A stretch of 64,000 nt of DNA from Armatimonadota bacterium (GCA_013359125.1 JABWCR010000020.1:1-64000), one strand, 5' to 3'; positions 27,568 to 35,738 are shown, counted from the stretch's first letter. Program-made: numbers and translations. The notes: a model not told the origin generated them from the letters alone.

Positions 27568-28760
27568 CCCTGGCTCAACCGCCGATAGAGCCGCGCTGCT
27601 AAGCCGTGCGCCTTGACGGCGCCCGCCATCTCGGACTGGTCGAAGTCGGTGGTGTCGAACGATGCCAGGTTCTCGTCATAGAGAGCCCAGCGACTTTCGC
27701 GCCCGATCACTCGTGCCGACCCCTTGTAAAGCCGCAGTCTTACCGTTCCCGTCGCCCGCTCTTGGACCTTCTGGATGAACGCCTTGAGGCTGGCCTTAAA
27801 CGGATCGATCCACAGCCCCGCATAGGCCAACTCGGCCCAAGCGCGATCCGCCTGCTCCTTAAAACGAAGCTCGTCCTTGGCGCAGACCAAGGCCTCTAAG
27901 GCTCGATGCGCAGTAATCAGCGTTACGGCGGCCGGGCACTCGTAGTTTTCGCGCACCTTTAGGCCGATCATCCGATCTTCCATAATGTCGATGCGTCCGA
28001 TGCCGTGCGCCCCGGCAATTCGGTTCAGCTGCACGATCATCTCCAGGGGAGAGTGCGACTGTCCGTCTAACGCGACCGGCCGACCCTGGTCAAAGCGAAT
28101 CTCGATTTCTTGAGGATGGTCAGGGGCTTTGGTCGGGTCGACCGTCCATTGGAAGATCTCCTCTGGCGGCGCATACGACGGGTCTTCCAGCCGTCCGCCC
28201 TCCACCGACCGGCCCCACAAGTTCTCGTCGATGCTCCATATTTTCTCGCTCGACTGGTGGATGGGGGCGCCGTGACTGCGAGCGTACTCGATCTCTTCTG
28301 TACGCGTCATGTTCAACTCGCGCATGGGAGCGATGATTTGGGCTTCGGGCATCAGGGCGCGGATCATGAACTCGATGCGGAACTGGTCGTTTCCTTTGCC
28401 CGTGCAGCCGTGGACGAAGGCGTCTGCTCGGGACAGCGTCTTGGCCGTTTCGACCGCCTTGGCCGCAATCAATGGTCGCGCGATCGAAGTGCTGAGCGGG
28501 TATCCCTGGTAGTCTGCGTTTGCCGCGATCGCCGGAAAGCAGTAGTCCGAGGCGAACTCTGCCTTAGCGTCCACCGTGTAATGCTCGGCGTTCAGCGCTC
28601 TCGCCCGCTCTGCAGCGTCTTGCACGTCCTCGCTCGGCTGGCCCACATCGACTGTAACCGTTACGATCTTATCAAAGCCGTACCGCTCGCGCATTAAAGG
28701 GATGCAGACCGTCGTGTCCAGACCGCCCGAATAGACCAAAACCGCCGTCTTGTCGCTCAT
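27564..28760 (-). CDS. argG: Argininosuccinate synthase
   Basis: This 398-residue enzyme joins citrulline and aspartate using ATP in arginine synthesis. The P-loop-like PP-motif (AVLVYSGGLDTTVCIP, near residues 6-21), GQPSEDV, the substrate loops (GCTGKGNDQFR, NYECPAA) and the C-terminal IGRESRWALYDENLASF region are all present. Length is standard. It is the last gene of a long minus-strand run beginning at 33609. Its ATG overlaps the RNase H stop by 4 nt. argH is not in the window. The stop overlaps the convergent membrane-protein gene by 4 nt. Confidence 0.97.
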   Translation of the reverse strand: MSDKTAVLVYSGGLDTTVCIPLMRERYGFDKIVTVTVDVGQPSEDVQDAAERARALNAEHYTVDAKAEFASDYCFPAIAANADYQGYPLSTSIARPLIAAKAVETAKTLSRADAFVHGCTGKGNDQFRIEFMIRALMPEAQIIAPMRELNMTRTEEIEYARSHGAPIHQSSEKIWSIDENLWGRSVEGGRLEDPSYAPPEEIFQWTVDPTKAPDHPQEIEIRFDQGRPVALDGQSHSPLEMIVQLNRIAGAHGIGRIDIMEDRMIGLKVRENYECPAAVTLITAHRALEALVCAKDELRFKEQADRAWAELAYAGLWIDPFKASLKAFIQKVQERATGTVRLRLYKGSARVIGRESRWALYDENLASFDTTDFDQSEMAGAVKAHGLAARLYRRLSQG

Positions 28761-29170
28761 CTTAATTGCCTTAAATGCTCCTTGATCGCCTTGGTGGCCA
28801 ATCCGTCCGCTATGGAGTTCTCCTCTCGATAGATATGGGCGGCCGTTACCTTCTCAAACTGATCGGCCAGCTTGCGAGCCTTCTGCGCCAGAACCATCAG
28901 CTCGGGTTTCTTGATCTTATAAACGCCGATCCATTGACGCTGCAACAGTTCGCTGTCCGTGCGCCAGTGAACCACTCTCGCCCCTAATCTCTTGGCAGTT
29001 TCAAGTCCCAAGATGAGCGCTTCGTATTCGGCCGCGTTATTGGTTTGCTGCCCCAGAAACTTCCTCTCCTCGGCCAGCAAGCGGCCCTGTTCATCCGTAA
29101 TGGCAACGCCTGCTCCGGCAAGGCCAGGATTGCCTTGCGAGGCGCCGTCCGTGTAAAGGATGACCGTCAT
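28757..29170 (-). CDS. rnhA: Ribonuclease H-family protein (RNase HI type)
   Basis: This 137-residue protein keeps the four acidic catalytic residues: Asp8 (YTDGASQGNPG), Glu48 (NNAAEYEALI), Asp72 (RTDSELLQRQ) and Asp122 (NSIADGLA). It should cut RNA in RNA/DNA hybrids using two metal ions. The shortness and sequence place it with the compact RNase HI-like proteins rather than with E. coli-type RnhA carrying the basic handle. It is coupled on both sides by ATGA overlaps, to rplI and to argG. Confidence 0.9.
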   Translation of the reverse strand: MTVILYTDGASQGNPGLAGAGVAITDEQGRLLAEERKFLGQQTNNAAEYEALILGLETAKRLGARVVHWRTDSELLQRQWIGVYKIKKPELMVLAQKARKLADQFEKVTAAHIYREENSIADGLATKAIKEHLRQLR

Positions 29171-29628
29171 TCAGCAGGGGTGGCCGCCTCGACCTCCACC
29201 GTAACCGTCGCTTCGATCTCCCCGGCCCAATGCACCTTGACCTCTTTCGTTTCGACGCTGCGGATCGGATCGATCAGGTCGATTTTGCGCTTGTCCACCT
29301 TGATGCTGTGCTGGCTCTCGATCGCATCGGCTACGTCCTTAGCCGTGATCGCGCCAAAGAGCTTTGTCGAGTTGGGCGCAGTCTTGGCTTCGATCTTGAC
29401 GCTTTTGCCGTCCAACTTCTGAGCGACCGAAGCTGCGTCCTTCATCGTGCGTTCGTGCCGCCGGGCGATCGCCTTCTCCATGTCGGCCAAGTTCTTCATG
29501 GCGCCCCGCGTCGCCATCATGGCCAGGCCGCGAGGGATCAGATAATTCCGTCCGTATCCGCCTTCTACCTCGACAACCTGGCCCTCTTTGCCCACTTTGG
29601 GCACATCTCGGGTCAATATCACTTTCAT
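29167..29628 (-). CDS. rplI: Large-subunit ribosomal protein bL9
   Basis: This 153-residue protein has the full L9 N-domain (MKVILTRDVPKVGKEGQVV, GYGRNYLIPRGLA) and a long connecting helix. The C-domain contains SVAQKLDGKSVKIEAKT, STKLFGAIT and KRKIDL. L9 binds 23S rRNA at the L1 stalk base. The ATG follows AAGGAG by about 7 nt. The usual neighbours rpsF, ssb and rpsR are missing; L9 sits between mlaD and an RNase H gene, which is unusual. The stop overlaps the RNase H ATG. Confidence 0.96.
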   Translation of the reverse strand: MKVILTRDVPKVGKEGQVVEVEGGYGRNYLIPRGLAMMATRGAMKNLADMEKAIARRHERTMKDAASVAQKLDGKSVKIEAKTAPNSTKLFGAITAKDVADAIESQHSIKVDKRKIDLIDPIRSVETKEVKVHWAGEIEATVTVEVEAATPAE

Positions 29629-29644
29629 GCCAATTCTCCTTGCG

Positions 29645-31063
29645 CTATCGCTGAATCTGCAGGCCTATTGTCGGGCGATTGCCGTTTGCAACACCCTCGA
29701 CCCCGGCCCAGCCGAATACGTTTTCCCACAGTCGCTGCCTTATTTTGAAGTTTACTTGCAGGTCGTTGGGATTGAACAGGTCAACCGCCAAATGCGTTCG
29801 ATTGTTGAGCGTATAGTCTACCCCAACGCTCGGTTTGGCGGCAAAGAGACCGTAGCGAAGCGATAGGTCGGAATGGACCTTTGTGCCGTACTGCAAAATC
29901 GCGCGATCCGTCTCCGTAAAATCGTAGATCCCCAGGTAGAAAAAGCTATCGTTGCGATAGGGGATGGAGAGTATGGTGTCCGTCCGGTAGCGGTTCGAGT
30001 TCACATCAGACAGAAAATCTAACTGAAAGGTCGGTTCGCCAAAGCCAAAAGCGCTGGCCAGGCTCGGCGATGAGCCCAAAGTGCGGTTGATCCGGCTTAG
30101 CGTCTGTTTGGCAGCCTCCGCCACCTCCGAACCGTCCTCCATCAGCGTGGTTGCCTTATCGGTAAAGGTAGAAGCCTTCTCGATCAGTTCGGTCGCTTGC
30201 CCGGTCAGCTCGATCAACCGGTCGCTCAGTTGCCTGGCGTTTGCGAGCGTCGCCTTCATGTTTTCCTGGGTCTCGGGATCGCTGGTCAACTCTTGGAACG
30301 CCGCCAGCGACGCCTCCGCATGTTCAGCCGCCTTTCGCGCGCTGGTCAGCATGGCCACGGCTTCATCCTTCAATGCCGGATCGCCAATCAGGGCATGGGC
30401 GCTCTGGATGGCCAGTCGCGCCTCCTTGGCTGTCAGCGCGGCTTCTCGCATGATGCTGTTTATATTTCCCTGATTGGCCTGCAATGTGCGGTTTGCTTGA
30501 AGCGTGAGATTGCTTATGTGCTCGGCCGTCTCGGCCAGATTCTTCATCGTGCTGATGACCGCTTTGTTCAGTTCGGGGTCGTCCAAGAATCGCCGCACTG
30601 ACGATAAAGTGCCCTGAATCTGCTCGAGCGTCTTGCCCACGTCGGGCAGAAGTTTATCCAGATCCGTCGGGGAGACGCCTTTAGCAACCGAGTCGCGCGC
30701 CAAGTATCGACCGGAGTAGACCGGCGGCGGTTGAACATCGATGCGGGCTTCAGATGGAAGAAGGATGCTGGCGGGAGTTCTAAACGTGCTGCCTTCTGGT
30801 ATCTGCACGGTCGGCTTGATGTGAAGCTTCACGTTCACGCCAGGCCTGTCGGTCAAGAGATCGACCGATTTGACGCGCCCAATGTTTACGCCCGACATCA
30901 TGACCGGAGCGCCGGGCGAGATGCCTTTTGCGCTGGGAAACTCGACGCTGATCGTGTAGTAGCCGCGAGTATCCTGTTGCGCGCGCAGATAGCCGTATCC
31001 CACGTAGAGGCCGAGCGCCACAAGGACGACCATCAAGCCCACCAAAACCGCATCGTTTCTCAT
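29645..31063 (-). CDS. mlaD: MCE/MlaD-type lipid-binding protein
   Basis: This 472-residue protein has an N-terminal anchor helix (AVLVGLMVVLVALGLYVGYG) and one MCE domain (YTISVEFPSAKGISPGAPVM, SGVNIGRVKSVDL, EARIDVQPP). A long helical stretch (about 130-320, coiled-coil-like) follows, then a beta-rich C-terminus. MCE proteins form hexameric rings that carry phospholipid between membranes. ATG 31063 is set by GAGGG about 7-10 nt upstream; a TTG at 31078 is an alternative. It works with the MlaE permease and MlaF ATPase encoded just upstream. The C-terminal 150 residues are not typical of E. coli MlaD and may reach the outer membrane; that is inference. Confidence 0.9.
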   Translation of the reverse strand: MRNDAVLVGLMVVLVALGLYVGYGYLRAQQDTRGYYTISVEFPSAKGISPGAPVMMSGVNIGRVKSVDLLTDRPGVNVKLHIKPTVQIPEGSTFRTPASILLPSEARIDVQPPPVYSGRYLARDSVAKGVSPTDLDKLLPDVGKTLEQIQGTLSSVRRFLDDPELNKAVISTMKNLAETAEHISNLTLQANRTLQANQGNINSIMREAALTAKEARLAIQSAHALIGDPALKDEAVAMLTSARKAAEHAEASLAAFQELTSDPETQENMKATLANARQLSDRLIELTGQATELIEKASTFTDKATTLMEDGSEVAEAAKQTLSRINRTLGSSPSLASAFGFGEPTFQLDFLSDVNSNRYRTDTILSIPYRNDSFFYLGIYDFTETDRAILQYGTKVHSDLSLRYGLFAAKPSVGVDYTLNNRTHLAVDLFNPNDLQVNFKIRQRLWENVFGWAGVEGVANGNRPTIGLQIQR

Positions 31064-31098
31064 CGCAATCCCTCGCAAAACGGTTTCATTATCGGTCG

Positions 31099-31848
31099 TT
31101 AGAGCACGGTTGCGGATGCCGCCTGCATAAAAGAGCGTACCTGAGGATGATCGCTGGAATGAATCTCTTGCGGAGTTCCTTCCGCCGCCACAACCCCATC
31201 AGAGAGCATCGCTACACGGTCCGAAACCCTCATCACGCTCGCCACATCGTGCGATACGACCACCGCCGTCAGCCCCAATTCGCGCTTAAGGCGCGCAATG
31301 AGCGAATCGATCTGAAAGCCGGTAACGGGGTCCAAGCCGCTGGTCGGTTCGTCGAACAGCACAATGTCGGGATCGGTCGCGAGGGCTCGCGCCAAGCCGA
31401 CCCGCTTGCGCATACCCCCGCTCAACTCGGATGGGTAAAGCGATTCGGTGCCCTCCAATCCGACCCAAGCGAGCCGTTCTTGAACGATCTGGGCAATCTT
31501 TCCTTTGGCGGGCTTGCTCAGCCGCTCGACGCCGAACGCGACGTTTTCGTAGACGGTCAAATAGTCGAAAAGCGCCGCGTATTGAAAGACGATGCCCAAT
31601 TTCCGCCGAATCTGGAGTTTATCGCGCTCAGAAAGTCTCGAAATCTCGATTCCCTCTACCCATATCTCGCCGGAAGTTGGCTGGATTAAGCCTGATATAC
31701 ACCGGAGCAGGGTCGTCTTGCCGGATCCTGACGATCCCATGATGCTGACCGCCTCGCCGGGATGAACCTCTAAATTGACGCCCGAAAGAATCGGCTTGCC
31801 GCCAATGCGGTAATGAAGATCGATCGTTTTTATTGCGGGCGCGCTCAT
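31099..31848 (-). CDS. mlaF: ABC transporter ATPase of the Mla system
   Basis: This 249-residue ABC ATPase powers phospholipid transport with MlaE and MlaD. Walker A is GSSGSGKTT (38-46), Q-loop VFQYAALFDYLTV, signature ELSGGMRKRVGLARAL, Walker B DIVLFDEPTSGLDP and switch VVSHDVASV. GMRKR after the LSGG is typical of MlaF. The same frame is open far upstream to 32616, but that part is antisense-like shadow of mlaE. The ATG at 31848 overlaps the mlaE stop by 4 nt and gives the normal N-terminus. Confidence 0.95.
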   Translation of the reverse strand: MSAPAIKTIDLHYRIGGKPILSGVNLEVHPGEAVSIMGSSGSGKTTLLRCISGLIQPTSGEIWVEGIEISRLSERDKLQIRRKLGIVFQYAALFDYLTVYENVAFGVERLSKPAKGKIAQIVQERLAWVGLEGTESLYPSELSGGMRKRVGLARALATDPDIVLFDEPTSGLDPVTGFQIDSLIARLKRELGLTAVVVSHDVASVMRVSDRVAMLSDGVVAAEGTPQEIHSSDHPQVRSFMQAASATVL

Positions 31849-32630
31849 CGGTTGAACAGGGCATCGGCCAAAAAGTAGTTGACGATGTAGATTAGAGAGA
31901 GCGAGATGACGACCGCGCGCGTGGTGGCTCTTCCCACGCCTGCGGCGCCGCCGGATGCGCCTAATCCCTGCTGACAGCCGACCAAAGCGACGATCAGCGC
32001 AAAGACCGCCGCCTTGATCAATCCTCCTGTGATGTCGAACGTCTCCATCGTTGCGCGAAGCGATTCGAAGTATGAATAGTAGGAAACGCCGATCGCCCCC
32101 GCAACGATCGCGCCGCCAAAGATGCCCGAAAAGTTGGCGACCGTGCAAAGCGCGGGCACCATGATCAGCGCGGCCAACGTGCGCGGTACGACCAGATAAC
32201 TGATCGGACTGACGGCCAAGGCCCGCAAGGCGTCGATCTGTTCGGTAACCTTCATCGATGCGATGTGCGCGGCAATGGCCGACCCGCATCTCGCCGACAC
32301 CATGATCGAGGTCAGCACAGGAGCGATTTCTCTGGCTACCGAGAGTCCTACCGCCCCGCCTGCCAGGCTGCCGACCCCGTACTTGACCAAAAGAGTCGCG
32401 CTGTAAAGAGCCAGCACTGCGCCCGAAAACGCCGCAGTGATCGCCACGATGGGGATGGATGCCACGCCGATGAACGCCATCTGGCGGATCGTCTCTTTGA
32501 ACTCGATTTTGCCTGTCAGCACCGAACGAACGGTAGAGAGAAAGAGGGAAGCGACCTCGCCGACGAACGCCAGACTGGACTTGATCGGATTGCGAGCGTC
32601 CGAACTCGCGCCCCAACTCAGCTCATCCAT
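31845..32630 (-). CDS. mlaE: MlaE-type ABC permease
   Basis: This 261-residue integral membrane protein belongs to the MlaE/TTG2B permease family. Features are ETIRQMAFIGVASIPIVAIT, GAVLALY, VGLSVAREIAPVLTSIMVSARCGSAIAAHI (the family's Glu/Gly/Ser region) and EQIDALRALAVSPISYLVVP. It has about five or six hydrophobic segments. It passes lipid between the membrane and the MCE ring. The start overlaps the upstream glycine-rich gene stop by 8 nt; the end overlaps mlaF by 4 nt. Confidence 0.95.
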   Translation of the reverse strand: MDELSWGASSDARNPIKSSLAFVGEVASLFLSTVRSVLTGKIEFKETIRQMAFIGVASIPIVAITAAFSGAVLALYSATLLVKYGVGSLAGGAVGLSVAREIAPVLTSIMVSARCGSAIAAHIASMKVTEQIDALRALAVSPISYLVVPRTLAALIMVPALCTVANFSGIFGGAIVAGAIGVSYYSYFESLRATMETFDITGGLIKAAVFALIVALVGCQQGLGASGGAAGVGRATTRAVVISLSLIYIVNYFLADALFNR

Positions 32631-33609
32631 TGTCTCGGCCTACGCCCATTTTTAGCGCATTGACGGCGGCATTGAAAAGTTCTTCTGCCCGCTCTGGCTT
32701 CATGCTTGCTCCCTGATCGGGCACAAACCAAACGTACAGCGCAGCGTTATGCTCGATCGGACGATTGATCAAGGCGTCCCTGAACTTGATCGCCTCGGTC
32801 GCGCCCCCGTCCCGCAAATCCTGCATCCAGCCAGTAGGCACGATGGCCATCAAGAAGATTAGCGCTTCGCCATCGATTACTTCGTCTTTGTCTTGAGACT
32901 CTCCCGAATACTCGACCGCCTCGCCGTCCGTTGCCACGTTGACAACGCTGGCATCCACAACCATCAGATCCCATGCCCTCTGCGCTAACTTTTCGCCGTA
33001 TCGAGAGAGATAATCGCCGTCGCGGTGCGCGCGCCAAGTCTCTAAATAGGCTCGGACGATGTCTTCGTGAAACAAAATCTCTCCGATCGTCTTGGCCGCG
33101 TTGGCGCGGGCGGATGGGTCTTCGAAGCTGGCAGCCGCGATCATCTGACCCAAACGGCGGGTGTACGATCGGCCGTTCTTGAGCAGATAGACGCCCGCAA
33201 CAAGGTCGTATTCGTCCAAAGTCGCCCAGTTGCTTCGCGCATATCGACGGCGGTTGGCCTGGTTGGCCGCCAAGGCCGACGTAACTACAATGAAGACGAT
33301 GAATCCGATGGCGACTAGGCTACAGACCGACACTGGATTGATAAACGGGCTGTAGCCCCAGCGAGGCCACCCATAGCCTCCGCCCGGATTAACGATGATC
33401 GGGCCGCCTCCACCCCCGCCGCCCCATCCTCTTGAACCTCCGCCTCCGCTAAATCCCCCGCCTCCGCCTCCGCTAAATCCCCCGCCTCCGCCACGACCGC
33501 CCCCAAATCCGCCGCCGCGCTGTGCGACAATGGGCGACACCAGGGCAACGACCAAGAGGATCGGCAATGCGAGCAAGACGAGCCTTTTCACTGGTCGCAA
33601 TTGTACCAT
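32623..33609 (-). CDS. Glycine-rich membrane protein, DUF1517-like
   Basis: This 328-residue protein has a signal sequence (RLVLLALPILLVVALVSPIVAQ) and a Gly-rich stretch (GGGFGGGRGGGGGFSGG and further repeats, about residues 31-70). A membrane helix follows (about 95-115, VCSLVAIGFIVFIVVTSAL), then a 200-residue soluble domain (ALIFLMAIVPTGWMQDL; LYVWFVPDQGASM). The Gly-rich plus helix plus domain layout resembles DUF1517 proteins of cyanobacteria and chloroplasts; I am only moderately sure. ATG 33609 is chosen because it starts the signal peptide. It is the first gene of the mla-rplI-argG run, so a link to membrane lipid transport is possible. Confidence 0.72.
   Translation of the reverse strand: MVQLRPVKRLVLLALPILLVVALVSPIVAQRGGGFGGGRGGGGGFSGGGGGGFSGGGGSRGWGGGGGGGPIIVNPGGGYGWPRWGYSPFINPVSVCSLVAIGFIVFIVVTSALAANQANRRRYARSNWATLDEYDLVAGVYLLKNGRSYTRRLGQMIAAASFEDPSARANAAKTIGEILFHEDIVRAYLETWRAHRDGDYLSRYGEKLAQRAWDLMVVDASVVNVATDGEAVEYSGESQDKDEVIDGEALIFLMAIVPTGWMQDLRDGGATEAIKFRDALINRPIEHNAALYVWFVPDQGASMKPERAEELFNAAVNALKMGVGRDNG
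33437..33494 (-). repeat. 24-bp tandem repeat encoding Gly/Ser-rich segment
   Basis: Two full copies (33437-33460, 33461-33484) and part of a third encode GGGGFSG-type residues in the glycine-rich protein. Length variation between strains would change only the linker. Confidence 0.7.
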
Positions 33610-33617
33610 TCGAGTTA

Positions 33618-33625
33618 GGTATAAT
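33618..33625. promoter_or_regulatory. Shared divergent -10 region (GGTATAAT)
   Basis: On the plus strand TATAAT (33620-33625), preceded by GG, ends 8 nt before the ATG at 33634. Read on the minus strand the same bases give TATACC (33623-33618), 8 nt before the glycine-rich gene ATG at 33609. One short block may serve both directions. Confidence 0.55.
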
Positions 33626-33633
33626 TCCGCCCT

Positions 33634-33738
33634 ATGAGGATGCGAGTAAGAGAACTGCGCCAGCGCCGACATCGAAAGGCCAAGAAGCTAAAGGCCGCGA
33701 TCAAGCAGGCCAAAGCCGAAGCCAAGAAGAAGTCCTGA
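33634..33738 (+). CDS. 34-residue very basic protein
   Basis: This ORF encodes MRMRVRELRQRRHRKAKK followed by LKAAIKQAKAEAKKKS, a lysine/arginine-rich helix with almost no hydrophobic core. The TATAAT box 8 nt upstream of the ATG, and the absence of a ribosome site, point to a leaderless message. Its stop (TGA 33736-33738) overlaps a CTG codon in the frame of the LuxE-like gene. The composition is like that of small ribosome-associated or nucleic-acid-binding proteins. I do not recognise a family; it could be a genuine short gene missed by length cut-offs. Confidence 0.6.
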   Translation: MRMRVRELRQRRHRKAKKLKAAIKQAKAEAKKKS

Positions 33739-34673
33739 AGCCCCTGAAACAACGGATCGAGACCTTCATTCGTGCCGGACTCGAGGACGAGGCCGAGTTC
33801 AATGCGTTGGCCGTTCAACTCTTCCGCGTCCAGTACGACGAGATCGAACCGTATCGCCAATTCTGTAACGGATTGGGCGTCCAGCCTCCTCTGGTCGATT
33901 GGAAGCAGATTCCGCCCGTTCCTGCCGTGGCCTTCAAACGCTGGAGCCTGACTCGGTGCCGAGAAGAGGAGGCCGCCATATGCTTCCTGTCTAGCGGTAC
34001 CGGCAGCGGCGAACGCAGCCGACACTACATGGATGCTGGCGCCCTCCATCTCTATCGCGCGTCATTGGAGCACGGCTACTCTCGCTTCGTCGAAGGCGGC
34101 AACCCCATGCCGATCTGCTCGCTGATCGACCCATGGTCCGATGCGCCCGATTCGTCCCTCGCCTACATGGTCTCGACGCTCATAGAAACCAGGCCGGCAG
34201 TAGAGATCGCGGCGCAGGAGCCTTTTGTGCTTTTTGGCACGGCGGTCGCGCTCTATCGAATGGACGCGGTCAAACTCTCCAACGGCTCTAAGATCGTCGA
34301 GACGGGCGGCTTTAAGTCTACAGACATCGAGATCGATCGAAGGGCGTTTTATGACCAGCTGAGCGAGCGGTTTGGGACCAACGACATTATCTCCGAATAC
34401 GGCATGAGCGAGATGGCCTCTCAATGCTATGCTGGGCCGTCGAACCTGTTTCGCAATCCGCCGTGGCTCAAGACTCGGGTTATCGATCCTATTTCTTTAA
34501 CCGAAGTCGGTTTGGGCGAAATGGGCATCCTGACGCACTACGACTTGGCGAATTGGAACTCGGTCTTGGCGATCCGCACCGAAGACGCGGCTATTAGAAG
34601 GGAAAACGGTTTTGAGTTGGTCGGCCGCGCGGCCCAAGCCGAGCCGCGCGGCTGTTCCTATCGGTTCGCCTAG
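33735..34673 (+). CDS. LuxE-like acyl-protein synthetase (adenylate-forming enzyme)
   Basis: This protein has LuxE-family signatures: CFLSSGTGSGERSRHYMD (the ATP/phosphate-binding Ser/Gly loop) and DIISEYGMSEMASQCYAG (the adenylation YGMxE motif). LuxE enzymes activate fatty acids as acyl-adenylates and hold them as thioesters; the real substrate here is unknown. The start is uncertain. No ATG, GTG or TTG lies between 33570 and 33806 in frame. CTG at 33735 (CTGA overlap with the 34-residue ORF) gives 312 residues and keeps the N-terminal region seen in relatives. TTG 33807 would shorten it; ATG 33567 would run through the divergent promoter. No lux reductase genes are nearby. Confidence 0.75.
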   Translation: MKPLKQRIETFIRAGLEDEAEFNALAVQLFRVQYDEIEPYRQFCNGLGVQPPLVDWKQIPPVPAVAFKRWSLTRCREEEAAICFLSSGTGSGERSRHYMDAGALHLYRASLEHGYSRFVEGGNPMPICSLIDPWSDAPDSSLAYMVSTLIETRPAVEIAAQEPFVLFGTAVALYRMDAVKLSNGSKIVETGGFKSTDIEIDRRAFYDQLSERFGTNDIISEYGMSEMASQCYAGPSNLFRNPPWLKTRVIDPISLTEVGLGEMGILTHYDLANWNSVLAIRTEDAAIRRENGFELVGRAAQAEPRGCSYRFA

Positions 34674-35350
34674 CGAGCGAACAACACGCCCTTGTTCAGA
34701 TGCTCCATTAACTTCGTGTAGGGCACCAGCACTTTGAACGTTCCGGAAGAATAGGGGCCCAGTTCGTAGGGAGGAAACAAGAAGTAGAGGCCGTCTTTGT
34801 GGATCGTGAAGTTTTCCAATTGCGCAGGCTTGATCTCGACCACCTCGGCGCCGGCCACCCATGCCGCGCGCTCGACCCCTTGCAGTTGCGCCAGAATCTG
34901 GTCGGACAGATATCGCTTGTAGTCAAATCCGGGCATAAAAAGATCGCCAATGCTCAACTTTCGAACCTGTCCGTTTGCTTGCCCAAAGTTCATGCAGACG
35001 AAGTTCGTGTTGCCGTGCGCTCCTCCAGTGAACTCGTAGACCGTGAAGTAGAGGCTGATGACTCGCAAATCGTTCCGATGCACGGTCGGCGTTGCGAGAA
35101 ATTCATAAGGTACGCGGGGTGCCTGAGGATTCTTGGCGGCGCTTTTGACCCATGCGGTCTGCGCGCTCTTTGTCCAGTCGCTGATCGCGGCGTTGGCGAT
35201 TTCGCCTGTTTTGCCAAGGTTTGCAAAGTGGGGATAGGTGGTCTTCGCCGAGTAATAGCCCTTCTTATCGGCGTTGATCGACTTCATCTGGTAGTTTGAG
35301 GTCTGTGCGACAGCGATGCCCGCAAGCGCGAGCACGACGAGGAATCTCAT
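34670..35350 (-). CDS. Exported DUF3298-like protein
   Basis: This 226-residue protein has a signal peptide (RFLVVLALAGIAVAQ). It also has the RsiV/DUF3298-type motif VYEFTGGAHGNTNFVCMNF and a C-terminal barrel-like section (KDGLYFLFPPYELGPYSSG). In anti-sigma factor RsiV this fold binds lysozyme; in stand-alone secreted members the role is unknown, and here there is no anti-sigma helix. AAAGGAG about 10 nt upstream and GGTAGAAT (TAGAAT at 35384-35379) support the ATG at 35350. The stop overlaps the LuxE-like gene stop by 4 nt (CTAG). Confidence 0.82.
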   Translation of the reverse strand: MRFLVVLALAGIAVAQTSNYQMKSINADKKGYYSAKTTYPHFANLGKTGEIANAAISDWTKSAQTAWVKSAAKNPQAPRVPYEFLATPTVHRNDLRVISLYFTVYEFTGGAHGNTNFVCMNFGQANGQVRKLSIGDLFMPGFDYKRYLSDQILAQLQGVERAAWVAGAEVVEIKPAQLENFTIHKDGLYFLFPPYELGPYSSGTFKVLVPYTKLMEHLNKGVLFAR

Positions 35351-35378
35351 GTTCTTCCTACTCCTTTAATTTTTCTTG

Positions 35379-35384
35379 ATTCTA
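35379..35384 (-). promoter_or_regulatory. -10 box (GGTAGAAT) for the DUF3298-like gene
   Basis: On the minus strand TAGAAT preceded by GG lies 28 nt before the ATG at 35350, with AAAGGAG between them. It fits the element seen before other genes in this window. Confidence 0.5.
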
Positions 35385-35408
35385 CCTGCGAGACCGTACT
35401 AGAAGCAA

Positions 35409-35566
35409 GGTTCGCCTCGCGGGGACGCTCGCCCTCCCAATGAACTGCGTCGCCGGGAATTGTTCGGGAGGGCGAGCGTCCCCGCGAGCCAAAGCCGCCA
35501 AACGGGAGGGCGAGCGTCCCCGCGAGCCAAAGCCGCCAAACGGGAGGGCGAGCGTCCCCGCGAGCC
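35409..35566. repeat. GC-rich repeat cluster (three direct copies and one inverted copy)
   Basis: The 25-nt element beginning GGGAGGGCGAGCGTCCCCG occurs directly at 35466, 35504 and 35542, a strict 38-nt period with AAAGCCGCCAAAC spacers. It occurs once inverted at about 35409-35437. The inverted and first direct copies could form a long hairpin. The same element recurs at 61808 and 61910. It fills most of the 388-nt gap between the DUF3298-like and PEP-CTERM genes. Apparent coding frames here (reading GERPREPK-like) are artefacts of the repeat. Confidence 0.85.
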
Positions 35567-35738
35567 AAAAGAGCGGGCCAGGCAGAAGCCTGGCGTTCCG
35601 AACGGCGTTTCGGCGGGTGCGGAGGGACTGCGAAAATTCGTTCGGACAAGGAAGGAATCGGCGCAAGTTTGGGCGAACTTAACCTTTTGGACTTTGCCTA
35701 GTTGCAGAGATCCGTGAGCATTGCAAAAGGAGGATGAA

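Noticed and set aside
31849-32616. An open frame fused to the 5' end of mlaF, giving a 505-residue product
   Set aside because: It is the out-of-frame shadow of mlaE; the true mlaF start is ATG 31848 with an ATGA overlap and a normal N-terminus.
35466-35566. Possible CRISPR array (regular 38-nt period)
   Set aside because: Spacers are short and identical (AAAGCCGCCAAAC) and there are no cas genes; it is a tandem repeat.
35440-35717. Overlapping open frames reading GERPREPK/GGRASVPASQ
   Set aside because: They are translations of the GC-rich repeat and have no ribosome site or independent support.
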